From: Stercorarius parasiticus
Taxonomy: Eukaryota; Chordata; Aves; Charadriiformes; Stercorariidae
NCBI GenBank assembly: GCA_013396915.1
Contig: VWZL01000525.1
Coordinates: 124,001-188,000 of the forward strand
Length of the DNA: 64,000 nucleotides
Reading direction: 5' to 3'
Under the pieces are notes generated by a model. The model was not told the DNA's origin, ran no database searches, and saw nothing but the letters and a program-made list of their open reading frames with translations. Position numbers and translations under genes: made by a program. This document shows, in pieces, positions 1 through 12,850 of the stretch (position 1 is the stretch's first letter; every line of letters begins with the position of its first letter).

Positions 1-82
1 TGATGATTATTACTATTACTACTTTTATTATTATTATTGTTGTTGTTACTGTTAATAATAATAATAATTATTATTATTACTA
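1..82. repeat. ATT/AAT trinucleotide microsatellite
   Basis: Imperfect TTA/TTG/AAT trinucleotide array from the window edge (TTATTATTATTGTTGTTGTT, then AATAATAATAATTATTATTA). Confidence 0.9.
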
Positions 83-1090
83 TTTACAGGCATGCTGATG
101 GAATTTTAAGGCGAGATTTAAATGCAAACAGATAGCTTTATGGACGTTTGTAGGTAAAGGCTAACACAAAGCATTTCCAGGTGCCAGGCAGGCTGGCATC
201 ACAGACGGCAGACGCGGCGGCCCAGAGCCCGACAGCATCAGCGAGACTGGCTTGAAGTTAAGCAGAGGGACAGTAACAAAGGAAGAGCAACCAAATCCAT
301 AGGGAACCCTAATTTCACAACTGAAAAACCCCACCATAAGCGACAACTAACGGCTGGTGAAACGCAGTTGCACAAACCTGTAAAAATGAGACCGCCCCAT
401 GGCAATCCTCCCACTCCTCTCAGATAAGGGGTCAGCTGGAAAAAGGAATAAAGTGAGACTGATTCCTCCATCTGGGAACTTTATTATTTCTCGTATAGCA
501 GTTTGGGAAGTACAAGTCATTCGAATTCATTCGAATTGTTTGTTCCTAACACCACACGCACTATTAACGCTTTTTGCTTAGCACTTCCCTCCAGGTGAGA
601 AAGACATTGCCTATAAAGCGCAAACTGATTTAACGTAATTCTTGATTTCTACTGCACGGCATTTTCGTAGCAGCGAAGCAATGCCTGAGCAGCCCCCTGG
701 AAGTCCGGTGGGAGACTCCCACGCACAACTGGGTAAAAACTAATCTCTTTCTATTACAACGTATCATGAAGGATTCAAAGCCAGAGAAGCGTGACCTGCT
801 TTTATCACATCCTATTCCATAACCATGACAGTACATTTTGATAACAGCACAATAACGTTCCCTGCTCTATCTCGGCTTTGGTTCTCAGGAGAGACCACAA
901 AGACTCCTCCAAAGAACAGTAAGGACTGAAGTCACCATGTTAAGGACCATCCCCATTGGGTAGCAGGGCCACCCAGTGCTCCCAGAAAGACAAATGCTCT
1001 GCTGGTTTGAAGCGACAGAAGCAAGGTTGTGCCCCCAAAAACATGTCCTTTCTTTCCCGTTCCGACAGCTGATTCAATAACAGAGATTAG

Positions 1091-1465
1091 AATCATAGAA
1101 CCATAGAATGGTTTGGGTTGGAAGGGACCTTAAAGATCAACTCATTCTACCCGCCCTGCCCTGGGCAGGGACACCTCCCACCAGCCCAGGTTGCTCCAAG
1201 CCCCGTCCAACCTGGCCTTGAACCCCTCCAGGGATGGGGCAGCCACAGCTTCTCAGGGCAACCTGGGCCAGGGGCTCACCACCCTCACACCAAAGAATTT
1301 CTTCACAAGATCTCATTGAAACCTCGCCCCTTTCAGTTTAAAACCATCAATCCTTCATCCTATTGCTCCACCCCCTGATCAGGAGTCCCTCTCCATCCCT
1401 CCTGTAGGCCTCCTTCAGGTACTGGAAGGCCGTTATAAGGTCTCCCTGGAGCCTTGTCCTTGCCA
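1091..1465 (-). mobile_element. CR1 LINE fragment, 3' end
   Basis: The low-coordinate edge is the reversed CR1 terminus (AATCATAGAACCATAGAATG) followed by the GGTTGGAAGGGACCTTAAAG block. The body is the reversed end of the reverse transcriptase (RT) frame, whose minus-strand translation includes the [18 protein letters not shown] region, and it breaks off near a TCTCCCTGGAGCCTTGTCC segment. It is truncated at the 5' end. Confidence 0.93.
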
Positions 1466-2290
1466 CTCTTTAGAAAGAAGGCTACCTGCCGGTAAGCACA
1501 GTTAGAGAACTCCATACGCATATCCATACAGACACATCCATATGCGTCAGACAGCTCCCCTGCTCTCACAAGCCAACGACTGCATCCACATCTAAGACCA
1601 CATCGCTGGGAATGCGACACTCGTTTATCATACCAACACAAGCTCAGGCCCAATTCCGATAATCCTGGACCTACTGCTGTCACAATCTCCTCCTTCACAG
1701 CAACTTACGTACGGGGTACGAGCCCACTGCGGTACACGACATCCAGGATTGTGTGCATGTGAAATGGTTATTTCTCCCAAGAATATCACCCGACCACGCA
1801 GCCTGCAGATGTGGACACAGCCCACTCTCCTGCCCCCGTCCCCCTCCCTTATTTTGCCAGCTTAGTGCTAACGCTGATGGGAACGTACATCACGCTTCTG
1901 CCAGCGTCACCGGCTCAAGCCGTGCTAGGACTTGTCCTACAGTATGCTGTGTCAGAACACGCTCATTTTCCATGGGATGCTCTGCAGCACCGCGCTTCGC
2001 TTGTTAACGCTCTCGGCTGAGGAAGTTCAGGACCAATGCTCCTTCCTCCTACCTGCTTCACACAGCGCCAAACCATGGGCGATCCACCGCTGTTTGTTCT
2101 GATTAATGATGGTCCTACTGTTGCAGAAGGACCGAGAAAAAACTCAGCGATGTGACCAGCAGCATTTCAGCAGCAATTTCTGGTCACCAGCAGGCAGGGA
2201 TGGCTCCTGAAGGGGGGAGTTCGCGCGTTACAGCTGCAGTTAATTAGGGTCTGTGCAGGAGGACCAGCAGTTCTACACCAGGACACCTAG

Positions 2291-2488
2291 AAAGGACTGT
2301 CTCCTGTGGCTGAACCCCATTGTGATGCCAGCCTGGAGGAGGCAATGGTGATTCTGGTACCTTCACGAGAAGACAGAGTATTTTACAGAGATGTATGAAC
2401 AGATTATCTCGTCCCTTCGTTATCTGGATGCAAATAAGGATGAGGCAGCATCACTTCTAAAGCAGGCTGGTATTACCACCAGGAGCTG
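2291..2488 (+). pseudogene. Possible decayed coding-like fragment, origin unknown
   Basis: Two adjacent plus-strand frames read like ordinary protein. Positions 2291-2395 include DASLEEAMVILVPSREDRVF, and after a one-frame shift 2391-2488 include EQIISSLRYLDANKDEAASL and then a stop. Loss of two bases around 2395 would explain the shift. I do not recognise the source protein. Flanking sequence up to about 2880 gives only interrupted frames, and there is no poly(A) tail or splice signal. Chance cannot be excluded over such a short stretch. Confidence 0.25.
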
Positions 2489-3936
2489 ACTATCATGTTG
2501 CCGCTACCTTGTGGCGCATCACTCTGGTGACTGCATCTCAGTTGATGCTGGGATAGTACTGATTTATGAGAAATGACGGCCTTTTTCCAGAGGATACCTA
2601 GTACACTTAACAAAACAGATAATGTGGTTGTGATACTCAGACTTGCTGGTTTGTTTGCCAGAAGGAGCACGTGCACATTTCATTCGGAAAGGCTGTCGTT
2701 CCGTCCTTACGTGTGCCCTGCTAGGTTCATCCCCACCAGTAAAGGCATTATTACGCTTGATGCTGGGATGATACGTCATTTATTTTACTGGGACAACACG
2801 GACATTATTCACACCAAAGCTGATGAGTGTGTTGCCCGTGCTTCCTGTTATTCTAGCAGGTCTTGTTTAAGATGATGAGATACAGGATCTATTGCTACTG
2901 TTCTGTTTTTAAGCCTCCTTTCCGGCCAGTTTTACTCTGTAATAATCCAAAAGCCAAAGGAGGACACACTCTTCCAGCCTAGCGTATAAAGGAGATTGAC
3001 TCTCTGTTTTGCCACTTGACTGAGGACCCTACCAAGCAGTGGCAAAGGCAGACAGACATAGAGACAAACACCTGAAGCGCACTTTGTCGGAGCATCTCAC
3101 CATTCATACGCAACTTCTCCTCTCCAAAAACTGTCCCAAGTAAGACAAGACCTGGTACACGTTCGATGCAGTACAAGGGCACTGGGCTGCTCCAAGTCTC
3201 ACCCCTACCTGTCGCGGCGCAGACACCGCAATAGGACAAAAAAGGCACAAGACACGACCACGAAAAGAAAGCGTATCCCAGCCACCGAGGTCCAGTGACA
3301 GCAACTATACAGCCTGCTCCCTCTGGCAAAGTGGTCGTTGGATCTAAATGACCAAAAGGAAGGGTGGAGTTGGGGGGAGAAGGTTCAAGGGAGCAAGGAA
3401 ATGGTTGGCTTCCTCCCTCATTGAAAGAGGATAAAGCCATTTTGCGGCATGCAAAACGCTCTAGAAGGATGATATGGATAATACAATTCAAACCTTTCCC
3501 CTTGCATTGCAAATTCTCCCAAAACAATAATAAAAATGGGAGATACCATTTACCGAGTTAAAGATCTAGAGCCCATCCCAACACGTCTCATTTTCAAACT
3601 GTTCCTACAGTTTATGTCCCACAGATCCCGAAGAATGTAGTTTGATGGCCTGATCCAGAGCCAGTTTGGCCCCACTTATACTAGTAAATGAAACCGTGCC
3701 AGGGAATCTTCCAATATCCCCGAACGGGATCATCTGCACGTTTAAATTGTTAGCAGACCCTAGTGTGGTTTTGGCCCAAGTCAAACAGCTCTCTCCCAAA
3801 CAATTCCTGGGAATCGTTGGGGAGTTAGCAGGAGCCAGGAATGACTCACAGTAAGCAGTGCAGACGTAGCCAGACCCTTTTGGAAGGCAAGAAAGATTGA
3901 CAGCATGGATGTGACGGTTCAGAGCCGGCTGGCAAA

Positions 3937-4155
3937 GAATCAGAGAATCACACAATGGTTTGGGTGGGAAGGGACCTTAAAGCCCACCGAGTGGCACCCC
4001 CTGCCCTGGGCAGGGACACCTCCCACCAGCCCAGGTTGCTCCAAGCCCCGTCCAACCTGGCCTTGAACCCCTCCAGGGATGGGGCAGTCACAGCTTCTCT
4101 GGGCAACCTGGGCCAGGGGCTCACCCCCCTCACACCAAAGAAGTTCTTCCTACTG
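3937..4155 (-). mobile_element. CR1 LINE fragment, 3' end
   Basis: It starts AGAATCAGAGAATCACACAA, then the GGTGGGAAGGGACC block and the same 3'-UTR and RT-tail sequence as the copy at 12374. The minus-strand frame reads [20 protein letters not shown]. The 5' truncation is just inside the FFLVRG-type segment. Confidence 0.92.
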
Positions 4156-4460
4156 GTCCCAGGCACACTCAAATTAACAGGACACGCAGCACTAGGACTT
4201 GATAAAGGGCTTATTCCTCTGACTTTGCATCTTCAGTTTCTCTCTGATATCAAAGCCATCCAGCATTTAATCGGAAATCTGACAGGGGATGGTGTTTGAT
4301 CAGCAGCAATGACCCAGGCCAACCCCGGCAGCAGTGGTAGCAGACAGGGAACTGAGAATTGGGAGTTAACCGATGGTTTCTGGCACTGCTCAACAGTCTC
4401 CTTGACCACCCTGCCCCTGGCATCTTGAAGCTGGTTCCTGCAGTTGGCTACTTCAGATGA

Positions 4461-4630
4461 CAGGATCATTGAGGTTGGAAGGATCCTCTTGAGATGACCT
4501 AGTCCAGCCTCCCTGCCCAAGCTGGATCAGCCACAGTAGGTTGCCAAGTCCTAATATCTCCAAGGATGGAGCCTCCACCACCTCTCTGAGCAATCTACAC
4601 CAGTGCTCAACTACCCTCACACACTCCATC
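4461..4630 (-). mobile_element. CR1 LINE fragment, more divergent subgroup
   Basis: The reversed 3' end (AGGATCATTGAGGTTGGAAG) is followed by a body whose minus-strand translation gives VRVVEHWCRLLREVVEAPSL, the conserved C-terminal CR1 segment. It differs from the copies at 3937 and 12374 at many positions and so belongs to another subgroup. Confidence 0.85.
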
Positions 4631-4740
4631 GGCAATCAGGCGGCCTTTCCTTTTTACACCACAGGCTTTGATCAGTCTGAGCTGGGATGATGGGCAGAAA
4701 CACAGCAGTCTGCACCAAGGCACTCACTAACATCAACGGA

Positions 4741-4793
4741 GTTGGGGTCGATGGTCCTCATGGGTCCCTTCCAACTTGAGATATTCTATGGTT
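4741..4793 (+). mobile_element. CR1 LINE, short 3' tail
   Basis: Only the last 50 or so bases remain. GTTGGGGTCGATGGTCCTCA is followed by GGGTCCCTTCCAACTTGAG and ATATTCTATGG, the CR1 terminus in plus orientation. It is tail-to-tail with the fragment at 4461. Confidence 0.75.
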
Positions 4794-7417
4794 ACAAACC
4801 TACACCTGCTCAGGAGGCAAGCGGCGAGCAAGCAGCTGGGAAGACCAGGCCGTACAAGGTTCACGCACGTTGACTTTACACAAGCACTGGCGACTAACTA
4901 GCCAAAACACATTAAAGAATGTCTAAAAGTGAAAGCTTTGACCCATGCTAGGCAAGAGAACGTTGTTTCAAAGAACACATTGCGAGGTATTTCAGAGCTT
5001 TGTGTGCAAATGGCGAGGACTCTGGGGCGGACAATGTACATAACGCGGGCTAACTGCAGTACAGACAGTCATCAAATTAAAAGAGAAGGGAGCAGACAGG
5101 GATATTGTGGAATGCTGCGGGATACTGAAGCTTCAAACAGCTTGAGGATAGTTCACAGAACGACTTTTAAATAAGATTAGGTGAAAATGGTTTCAGACTT
5201 CTTACCTAGACATTGCCCTTGCTATTCCACTCTATGTGCCTGAAGGGTTCAACAATTACTTGAAACACTTGTGGCTTGCTTTGGAATTCATCAGCTCCGA
5301 CGTTCGTAGGTGACACCACACATTTGATACCAGTGAGCACTGGATGGGTCAATTTTCTGTCCAATGGTCTCTACGTTTGTTCTACTGTTTAAGAGGGTAA
5401 TTCTTTTACTGTTATTTGCTGTTTGAACTCTTATCCTCGAATTACTCAAAAAATATCATTAAGTAGGTGGAAACGAAAGAATGATCTCTTTTGTACAGTG
5501 TATTACATAGAATCAAAAAAACATAAATAAGGCCCATTATTTATTATTCAGATCTAAATAATGATCTCCTGCTGCCTTCTCCCTCCGACTCCGTGCCTGA
5601 ATATAAGTAGAATATAAGATCGATATGGCTCTTCAACAGGAGGCACCGAGGGCAGACCAATGAAGAAAAGGAAAACCTACTTAAAATGCACTAGCTAATA
5701 ATGAAAGATTAAGAGCTCACAAGAGAAAGCAAAGAAGGGGGTGCAAGAATTACCTTTTTTCACAGAATTAACAGACTGGGGACACAAACAGGCTCCATCT
5801 TGGGAAAATGACTGTAGAGGGCAGGAGGGCGGCCGGCAGCGGGCGAAGGAAGGGCCCCTGGTGTGAGGCTGGAGCCAAACGCAGCCACCACGGGCGAAAG
5901 GAGGAGAGCAGCTTCTGCGCACTGAGGGGCTGCTCTTGCATTTGGCTCTGTAAGAATACTCACGGAATTGCACTCAATTTTCGGAACTACAGCTCAAGAG
6001 GGAGGCTGAAAAGCAGGGATGGGTCAGCGAGGGAACACAGGAACAACTGAGCTGGAAAACACGCTTTTCACAGAGGCAATCCTAATTCCAAACCTCCTAT
6101 TTAGCAGCCAATTATGTGGCGATTTGATGGCAACCTACATATAAATCTGATTTATTTCTAATAAAACCAAACCGCAGCACGCAAGAAAAGATACAACTAA
6201 ATCCAAAGAGCAGAAACGGCAATGACCAAAGTGCACCAAAGCCCAGGAACTACCCCCAGGGCTGCGGCCGGCTCCTCATAGCAGGAATTTCAATGCTTTC
6301 TATAAAATGCCTGATTTTTTGTTGGTATTGTCTACTTTGCACAGGAAGTAATTTAAAGAGATCTTCTGATCTCTGTTGTACTTGCGGTTGAGGTTAAACA
6401 TCTGTGATGATTCACTTGCACTCCGTGAACTCTGAATTAGGGAATAACGGCAGTAACATCTGCGTCTGTGTTTTGAGCTCTTTTGCCCCAAAACATGAGG
6501 GAAAAACTTCACAGTAGGAGAAGTTTTGGAAGCTTTTGTTTGCCATATACATATGCGATTTCTTCCAATGCCTGAAGACAAATCTATGACACAAGAAAAT
6601 CCATCAGACACAGATGTGAGAATTCAGGCGGCAGAACACGCCAGCTGAGGGTTGGACTTTGGAGGGCAGCTGAGGCCCGTCTTCTCAGAGCCACCAACCG
6701 AGCAGGAGGTGCTGCAAGGCGGCGGGTCCCTTCCAAAGGACGAACCAACGCAACACACCATTGGCTGCTGTCCTGCTACGCTGTACCTTCTCTTCATGCG
6801 AGACAGCGGCACAACGGAATCTCAGAAAGACTGAATGTGTAGAGCCACAAAATAAGCTTTGAGCAATGCCGTGGGAAGCTGCTGCAGAGCGCGCAATCCA
6901 GACCTCGGAAATAAAAATCACTGCATTTTAAGAAGGGTTTGTTCTTTTTCTGTTGGGCTTTTCTTTCCTTTTCACCATCTTTACATCGAAACCTCGCAGC
7001 CAGGTCTGCGGCCGCCCCACAGAGTCACCGCAGAGCCACCCTGGCCGCAGCCAAGCAGCCGGGTTTAGCTCCTTGAACCCCGCGCTGGCCCTGGCCGGGC
7101 TCCAGGATCAGCCCAAGCTTTCCGATGTCTCTTGGCAGCGGGACTTAGGAGGCAACATTTCAGCTCCAGGCTGAAAACTGCGCTGGGACACTACGTTCAC
7201 CTAGAAAAGAGAGGAGGGTTTCTGGCCACTTTTGTAGGAGAATATTTGATAATATTAAATACATTTTTGAGAGGTACTATGCACAATCCAAAAATATATT
7301 AAATCTTTCCTTCAAGGGTTTTGTGGTTTTTTTAATCTTGGGTAGGATTTTGGATTAAGAAACAAGAAACCACTCCCTCCCTTCTTATAAAGGGGGGAAG
7401 GTGGGGAAGGATGGAGA

Positions 7418-7692
7418 GTAGCGAGTGATGGGACAAAAGGAAACGGCCTCAAGTTGTGCCAGGGGAGGTTTAGGATGGACATTGGGAACAATTTCCTCCC
7501 GGAAAGGGTTGTGAAGCATTGGAAGAGGCTGCCCAGGGCAGTGGTGGAGTCGCCATCCCTGGAGGGATTGAAAAGCCGGGCAGACGTGGTGCTGAGGGCC
7601 GTGGGGTAGTGGTGGCCTTGGCAGTGTTGGGTCAATGGTTGGACTTGATGACCTTAAAGGTCTTCTCCAACCTAAATGATTCTATGATTCCA
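7418..7692 (+). mobile_element. CR1 LINE fragment, 3' end
   Basis: The plus-strand copy begins around GCGAGTGATGGGACAAAAGG and runs through GGTTTAGGATGGACATTGGG and the GGTTGTGAAGCATTGGAAGAGGCTGCCC region to GATTCTATGATTCC. It belongs to the same subgroup as the inverted copy at 52350-52990 (shared AGACGTGGTGCTGAGGGC and CCTTGGCAGTG segments). Confidence 0.93.
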
Positions 7693-9918
7693 TAAGTAGT
7701 TTAAAAGTCTTGCTTTGCTTTATTTAAGGAAACTCTGATAATTAAAATATGCTGCTACAACGAGAAATTTTTAAGGAGAGTTGAATCATCGGAGTTCTAT
7801 CTCTGTTCTGAAACTATTTCAGATTTCTTCAATTTCAAACAAGGAGTGCGTTCTGTCGCACGGGCAGGTGGGCCTTGGAACCAAAGCAGCTCAGGTTGGT
7901 CCAACTTGTGCTTTGCGCAGAGTCGCAGAGACCAATTCTGCTTTCAGGGAGAGCGGCACAAGTGTTTTCCGCAGGCAGAGCGCGCGATGCCATGCTGCGA
8001 GCGATGCCCGAGTCACAGCAGAATGTGCCTCACGCTCTGCACAAGTAAGGGCTGCAGAGAACTGACAGCAGGACGGGACTAAAAACCCTTATTTGTGTGG
8101 ATGTGGGTAGATAGAGCCGTAGCGGCGCTGGGAGCTGAGAGTCCGTGAATGGAGCAACAAAACTGAAGGCACGGACTCGGGGTGCACAACGCTGGGTTGT
8201 CTTCATGCAATGAGCCGGTCGTGCCGAGGAAACAGCAGGGAAAAAACACCCCAGACTCTGCACTGGAAAAACAGACATTTCAAAGTGCGACAAATTTAGC
8301 TCCAATTCATCCAAAGGAGCTTCGCTGCTGTTGAAACGGAGCTGGACCGTACTCGGGGGTTACATGAGGCAGCTTTTCAAAAAATCGCTTGGCTTGTCTT
8401 TGATCTTACCCTTGAGATCCCCCCATAAATTACCAAAAAAACTCCTGCAAAAAGTGGGAAATTGTTACACATTATTTCTACTGTTAAATAAAAAATAAAG
8501 CCTGTTTAAAGCCAAAGCACACTTTCAGTAAAGAGGAGAGATTTAAGTTTCCGGTACTTAGTCTCTTTTCTGAGCAGGGAACAACAAAAAAACCCGACAA
8601 ATGGGAGTAACTTGCATTTCCGGGACACACAAACCAATTCATTGTGCAGAGGAAACAAACTTGAGAGCGGAAACGCCTTCGTGGCTGCCCCTGAATGGCA
8701 GAGAACCAGCCGTAAAATTCCCTGGAGCTCTTCACCAGCTCCTTAAAATAGCCAGATTACAGTATCGTTCGAATATTTCTAAGGAATTATTGCACTGTAA
8801 GTAAAACACAGTATGAGACTACAATTTCAGGAAGGCACAAACACTTACTCTGCAGAGGCTTCTGTAAATTCCAAGCCCAAGCTGACTGTCAGCAGCTCCT
8901 CACCGTGCCAGGCTACTTTCTGACAGCGTATTTATAAGAAAAAATCAGGAATTGTTTAAAAATAGCCACTAACACTTCTCCAATGAGAGCACCAAGGGCA
9001 AATACATCCACGGATACGCTGAGCCAACGCTCTTTTTCCTATAAAAATGGAACAGAACAACTCCAGTATTAATCGGATCTCACCACCCCATTCCGGTACA
9101 AATCATGTGAGCAGCTTTCAAGAAAATGTGCATGTATACGTTACAGATTAAGTACTTCTTTGTTCTCTTTGTTATTTTGAACAGTAGAAAAGAGCCAATT
9201 CCTGTTCTTACACTATCCAAGAGTGGGGTTTTTATCTGGGGACTAGGAACGAGCAATGCCATCTCTGCTTCCCTTTAAAATGTGAAGCGAAGTTTTCTAC
9301 ACGCCTTTGTGGAGCTTTAGCGTCTGTTTTTTAACTGTGACTAATTTCCCTAATGCCACTGAGTCGTAAAACCAGCCAAAAGCTACCTTGATGCAAAGGA
9401 AGGCGGAAAAAATAATTAACAACGTGTAATCCAACAGCAGTTCAGGTTAAAAACGTATAACCCCAAAATAGCAGCCGAGATATTTGCCAAGGGGAAGCAT
9501 TTGGAGCGTGTTTGGCTGGGATCACAGTTAACGACCTCCCGCCGCTCAGCCCGGCTTCGCATCACCCTGCGCCCGGGCAGGGGCTCAGAGCTTTCATCTT
9601 TTTGCTCTGTCCTCCAAAAACCTGCAAATCGAGGTTATTTCAGCAGCAGGAAGGACAGACAGACTATTTTCATTTTACAGGCTTTGCAGTAATTAAAAAA
9701 AATCGTTTAAGGTGTATGCTTCTCTTAGGGTGATCAGAAACAAATGAAACATGCCAAGAAGTTAAAAACCAATCACAAACCTGAAAATACATACAGATAT
9801 TTGAGATTTTACAAAAAGATGAGTAGAGGAAAATAAATCCCTGAGCACTACGGTAACACCTAGTGAAAATACAGACAACGTATTGTTTCTGAGCAATTTT
9901 AAAATCAAGTCTTCACTG

Positions 9919-9933
9919 CTTTTTTTTTTTTTT
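9919..9933. repeat. T homopolymer
   Basis: A run of about 14 T bases. Similar runs occur near 24475 (T, after TTTCTTTT), 41752 (T) and 44094 (A). No element body is recognisable next to any of them. Confidence 0.85.
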
Positions 9934-10269
9934 ATGTAATAGCCAATTTATTTGTCTGCACCATCTCTAACAAAAACATTACAGAGCGTTCCTCAGCTGG
10001 CTGCTCTCTCTGGCACGGAAACGGAATAGCAGCAACTGCTCAGAGACGCTGACACAAACATGAGTTTGTTGTTACACCTCTTTATTTCCAGTAAATTGCA
10101 ATATGCATATTACTTCTCGTGACAAAACGTCACGGTAAATTCTGCTGTTTTCCACTAAAATGTCACCTGGGTACGAATGACCTATTAATAATAATTCTCA
10201 TTGTAAACAAGGCATCAAAGTGAGCTATTACTCCATAATGACTTTGTTCTTGCCCTGTTCGGAATGACT

Positions 10270-10690
10270 CAGGGGAGAGCCGGGGGGGGAAGCGTCCGGT
10301 GCGACATCCCCCCGCGCCGCTCCTGCGGTCTGGTAAGGACAGCCAGCAAGAATTAAAAGCAGGGAGCAGGGTCACGCTGCCGCTCCTCCCCGCCATCCCG
10401 CTTCCCCGCAAACCCTCGCCGAGCAGCGGGACGACGTTCTCGGCGGCACCCGGGGAAGTTCTCCCCTCCCGTGCCCCGACGGCAGGCACGGACCCGCCGA
10501 AGGCTTTCACGCCAAAGCAACGAACGCAAACCCGGCAAACCTGCGCGGCGGCGAACGCCTCCCCGGTCCTCTGCCGAGCCGGCATCCCGCAGCAGCATCC
10601 CGGCACCGCGCCGTCTCTACGGAAACCGAGCCGCCACGTGACGCAGCATCTCCCGGGCACCGCCACAAAACCTCTCCGGCATGGATAAGG
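10270..10690. promoter_or_regulatory. Intronic CpG island, possible promoter or enhancer
   Basis: About 420 bp of GC-rich sequence with roughly 50 CpG dinucleotides by eye, in otherwise CpG-poor intron. Runs such as CCCCCCGCGCCGCTCCTGCG, CCTGCGCGGCGGCGAACGCC and CGGCACCGCGCCGTC are typical. A palindromic E-box in GCCACGTGACG lies at 10633-10643. There is no TATA box, splice-flanked exon or recognisable protein. The long reading frames on both strands follow from GC richness and do not resemble known proteins. It could be an internal DTNB promoter, a non-coding-RNA promoter or an unrelated CpG cluster. Confidence 0.5.
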
Positions 10691-11515
10691 CGGTCAAGGG
10701 TGAATTGTCCAGATACAAAAGGACTGAGGATCTTTATTTTTTTCTTTTTAAATACATCTGACCCATTTCGAGCTGTTTGCAGGTGAAGGGACCGACGTGC
10801 CCCTTGCCCTGTCAGCCAGCAGCAGCGCAGCGACGCAGACGTAAAGTTTTTTTAACAAACAACACTTTACATTTCGCTACCCTCTCTTCCCTCTGAAGGA
10901 ACTAACAGAAAAGTGCAAAACCTACCCCTTCGAAATACAGTACTCATCAAGAGGAACACAAACACGACAAAAGGAATGCCACACTGAGACAGCCACAGAG
11001 TGCGGCTGCCTAACGAGGCTGCCCCCAGCCAGCTACGGCACGTCCCCCCCGGATTAACGATGGGACGGAATAGTTTGTCTCCTTCATAGAATTCCAGGTC
11101 CCCAGTTATTTGCCATATAGGCATTTGTGATTTTAAAGTTTTCAGCGGATCAGATTCCCTCCTATTCCAGCAGGATCCCAGGCTCCAGCACCATCAGTAA
11201 GTGGAAGAGCCGGGGCACGGAGCAGCCCCGGGCAGCGAGGCCCCGGCAACACTGAGGAGCTGCAGAAATCGGAACGGGAGGAGGAAAGGCAAGAGCAGCA
11301 GAGAGGGAGGAACAGAAATAAAGACTGACCAGAATACAAGATCTAACCGACACACACCCCAACACGCGAACCCCTGTTCATTTTGAACTAAAAGAAAAAC
11401 TAATATACGGTGTATAAATTGTAAGTATAATAGAGATTATTCCACCACGTAATCTGACGTCATGCACATAAAACCAAAACAAACCAAAAATTTAAATTTC
11501 ACCCACTTACCCCAG

Positions 11516-11542
11516 CATTGAGACAAGTCATTTGTCTCAATG
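11516..11542. repeat. 11-bp inverted repeat
   Basis: CATTGAGACAA and TTGTCTCAATG flank the 5-nt loop GTCAT. A second TGTCTCAAT follows at once (11541-11549). It is short, lies in AT-rich intron and has no evident function. Confidence 0.8.
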
Positions 11543-12373
11543 TCTCAATTTCAACAAGTTTGGGTCTAAGGCATCATAGGGAAAAAGTCACAGCAGCTTC
11601 CCTTCCTTGGTTGTTTACTCCGCTACTATCTCGGTCATAAAAAGTAGATTCTTAACTGAAATTTGCTTGGCTTCAGCATCGATAGCTTCAGTGCTAAAAA
11701 GCAAATCTCAGCTCCTTTTTCAAGTATAAAAGGAATTATAACACGCTCCATATTCTGTCCCAGAATAACAGCAGCATTCCCAGAAACATGACTGTGAATG
11801 CAAGCATTATAAGATGTGAACTTATTTTTAAATAAATACTGACAATATCCCATAACACGATGACATAACGTAGTCCCGTGACAATATCACATTGTCAAGG
11901 CACAGGCGAGAGCTGCTTACTACTACCGCAAAAAGATCATTACAAGATCGATGTACCAGATGAATGAGAAAGAATTAAAAAAAGAAAAACAAAACAGAAT
12001 TATAATCCAACCACTTGGAGATTCCTATTCATTCTGCTGGAAAATATCATTAACAACCTTCTACCAGCCTGAAATCAAGAAGAGATTTCTCTCAGCCAGC
12101 AAAAAATGCACGTCCTCACAGCCTACCATGGGAACGAGCAAAAAGAATTCAAAATAAAGGAAAATTTTGTTCTGTCATGGAGAATAAGGAAAGCTGCCAT
12201 CAAAACAAGTACATCATCCAAGCCTTTCTCCTCTGAGCTCTTCAATGGTAACAGAGCCCAAAACACTTCAGGAAAATACAGAGCCCACAGTAAATATGCT
12301 GCGAGGGAGGTGGGTCCCCAGGATTGAAGGCTGTTAGGGAATGTGGCGGAAAACTGCCCTGTGCTACTCATCA

Positions 12374-12850
12374 AATCCCAGAATGGGTTGGGTGGGAAGG
12401 GACCTCAAAGCCCACCCAGTGGCACCCCCTGCCCTGGGCAGGGACACCTCCCACCAGCCCAGGTTGCTCCAAGCCCCGTCCAACCTGGCCTTGAACCCCT
12501 CCAGGGATGGGGCAGCCACAGCTTCTCTGGGCAACCTGGGCCAGGGGCTCACCACCCTCACACCAAAGAAGTTCTTCCCCAGATCTCATCCAAATCTCCC
12601 CTCTTGCAGTTTAGAACCATCCCCCCTTGTCCCTTGGTTCTCCCCCTGCTCCAGAGTCCCTGCCCAGCTTTCCTGGAGCCCCTTGAGGGACTGGCAGGGC
12701 CTGGAAGGTCTCCCCGGAGCCTTCTCTTCTCCAGGCTGAACCCCCCCAGCTCTCTCAGCCTGTCCTCCCAGCAGAGGGGCTCCAGCCCTCCCAGCAGCTC
12801 CGGGGCCTCCTCTGGCCCCGCTCCAACAGGTTCTGCTGCTTTGCAGCATT
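12374..12850 (-). mobile_element. CR1 LINE fragment, 3' end
   Basis: The reversed terminus (CCCAGAATGGGTTGGGTGGG) is followed by a well-preserved RT C-terminal region. The minus-strand frame contains [20 protein letters not shown] and GGVQGQVGRGLEQP in another frame, showing small indels. It ends near the TTTGCAGCATT segment. GC-rich and relatively young-looking. Confidence 0.92.

Noticed and set aside
8840..8880. Possible 13-nt DTNB micro-exon (minus strand, TTTACAG / AAGCCTCTGCAGA / GTAAGTG)
   Set aside because: The donor is good, but the acceptor has no pyrimidine tract. The 13-nt insert would shift the frame and matches nothing known in dystrobrevins.
10163..10688. Overlapping open frames of 167 and 129 codons on opposite strands
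   Set aside because: Both lie in the CpG island, where stop codons are rare. They are low-complexity in composition, overlap each other and show no recognisable domain or splice sites.
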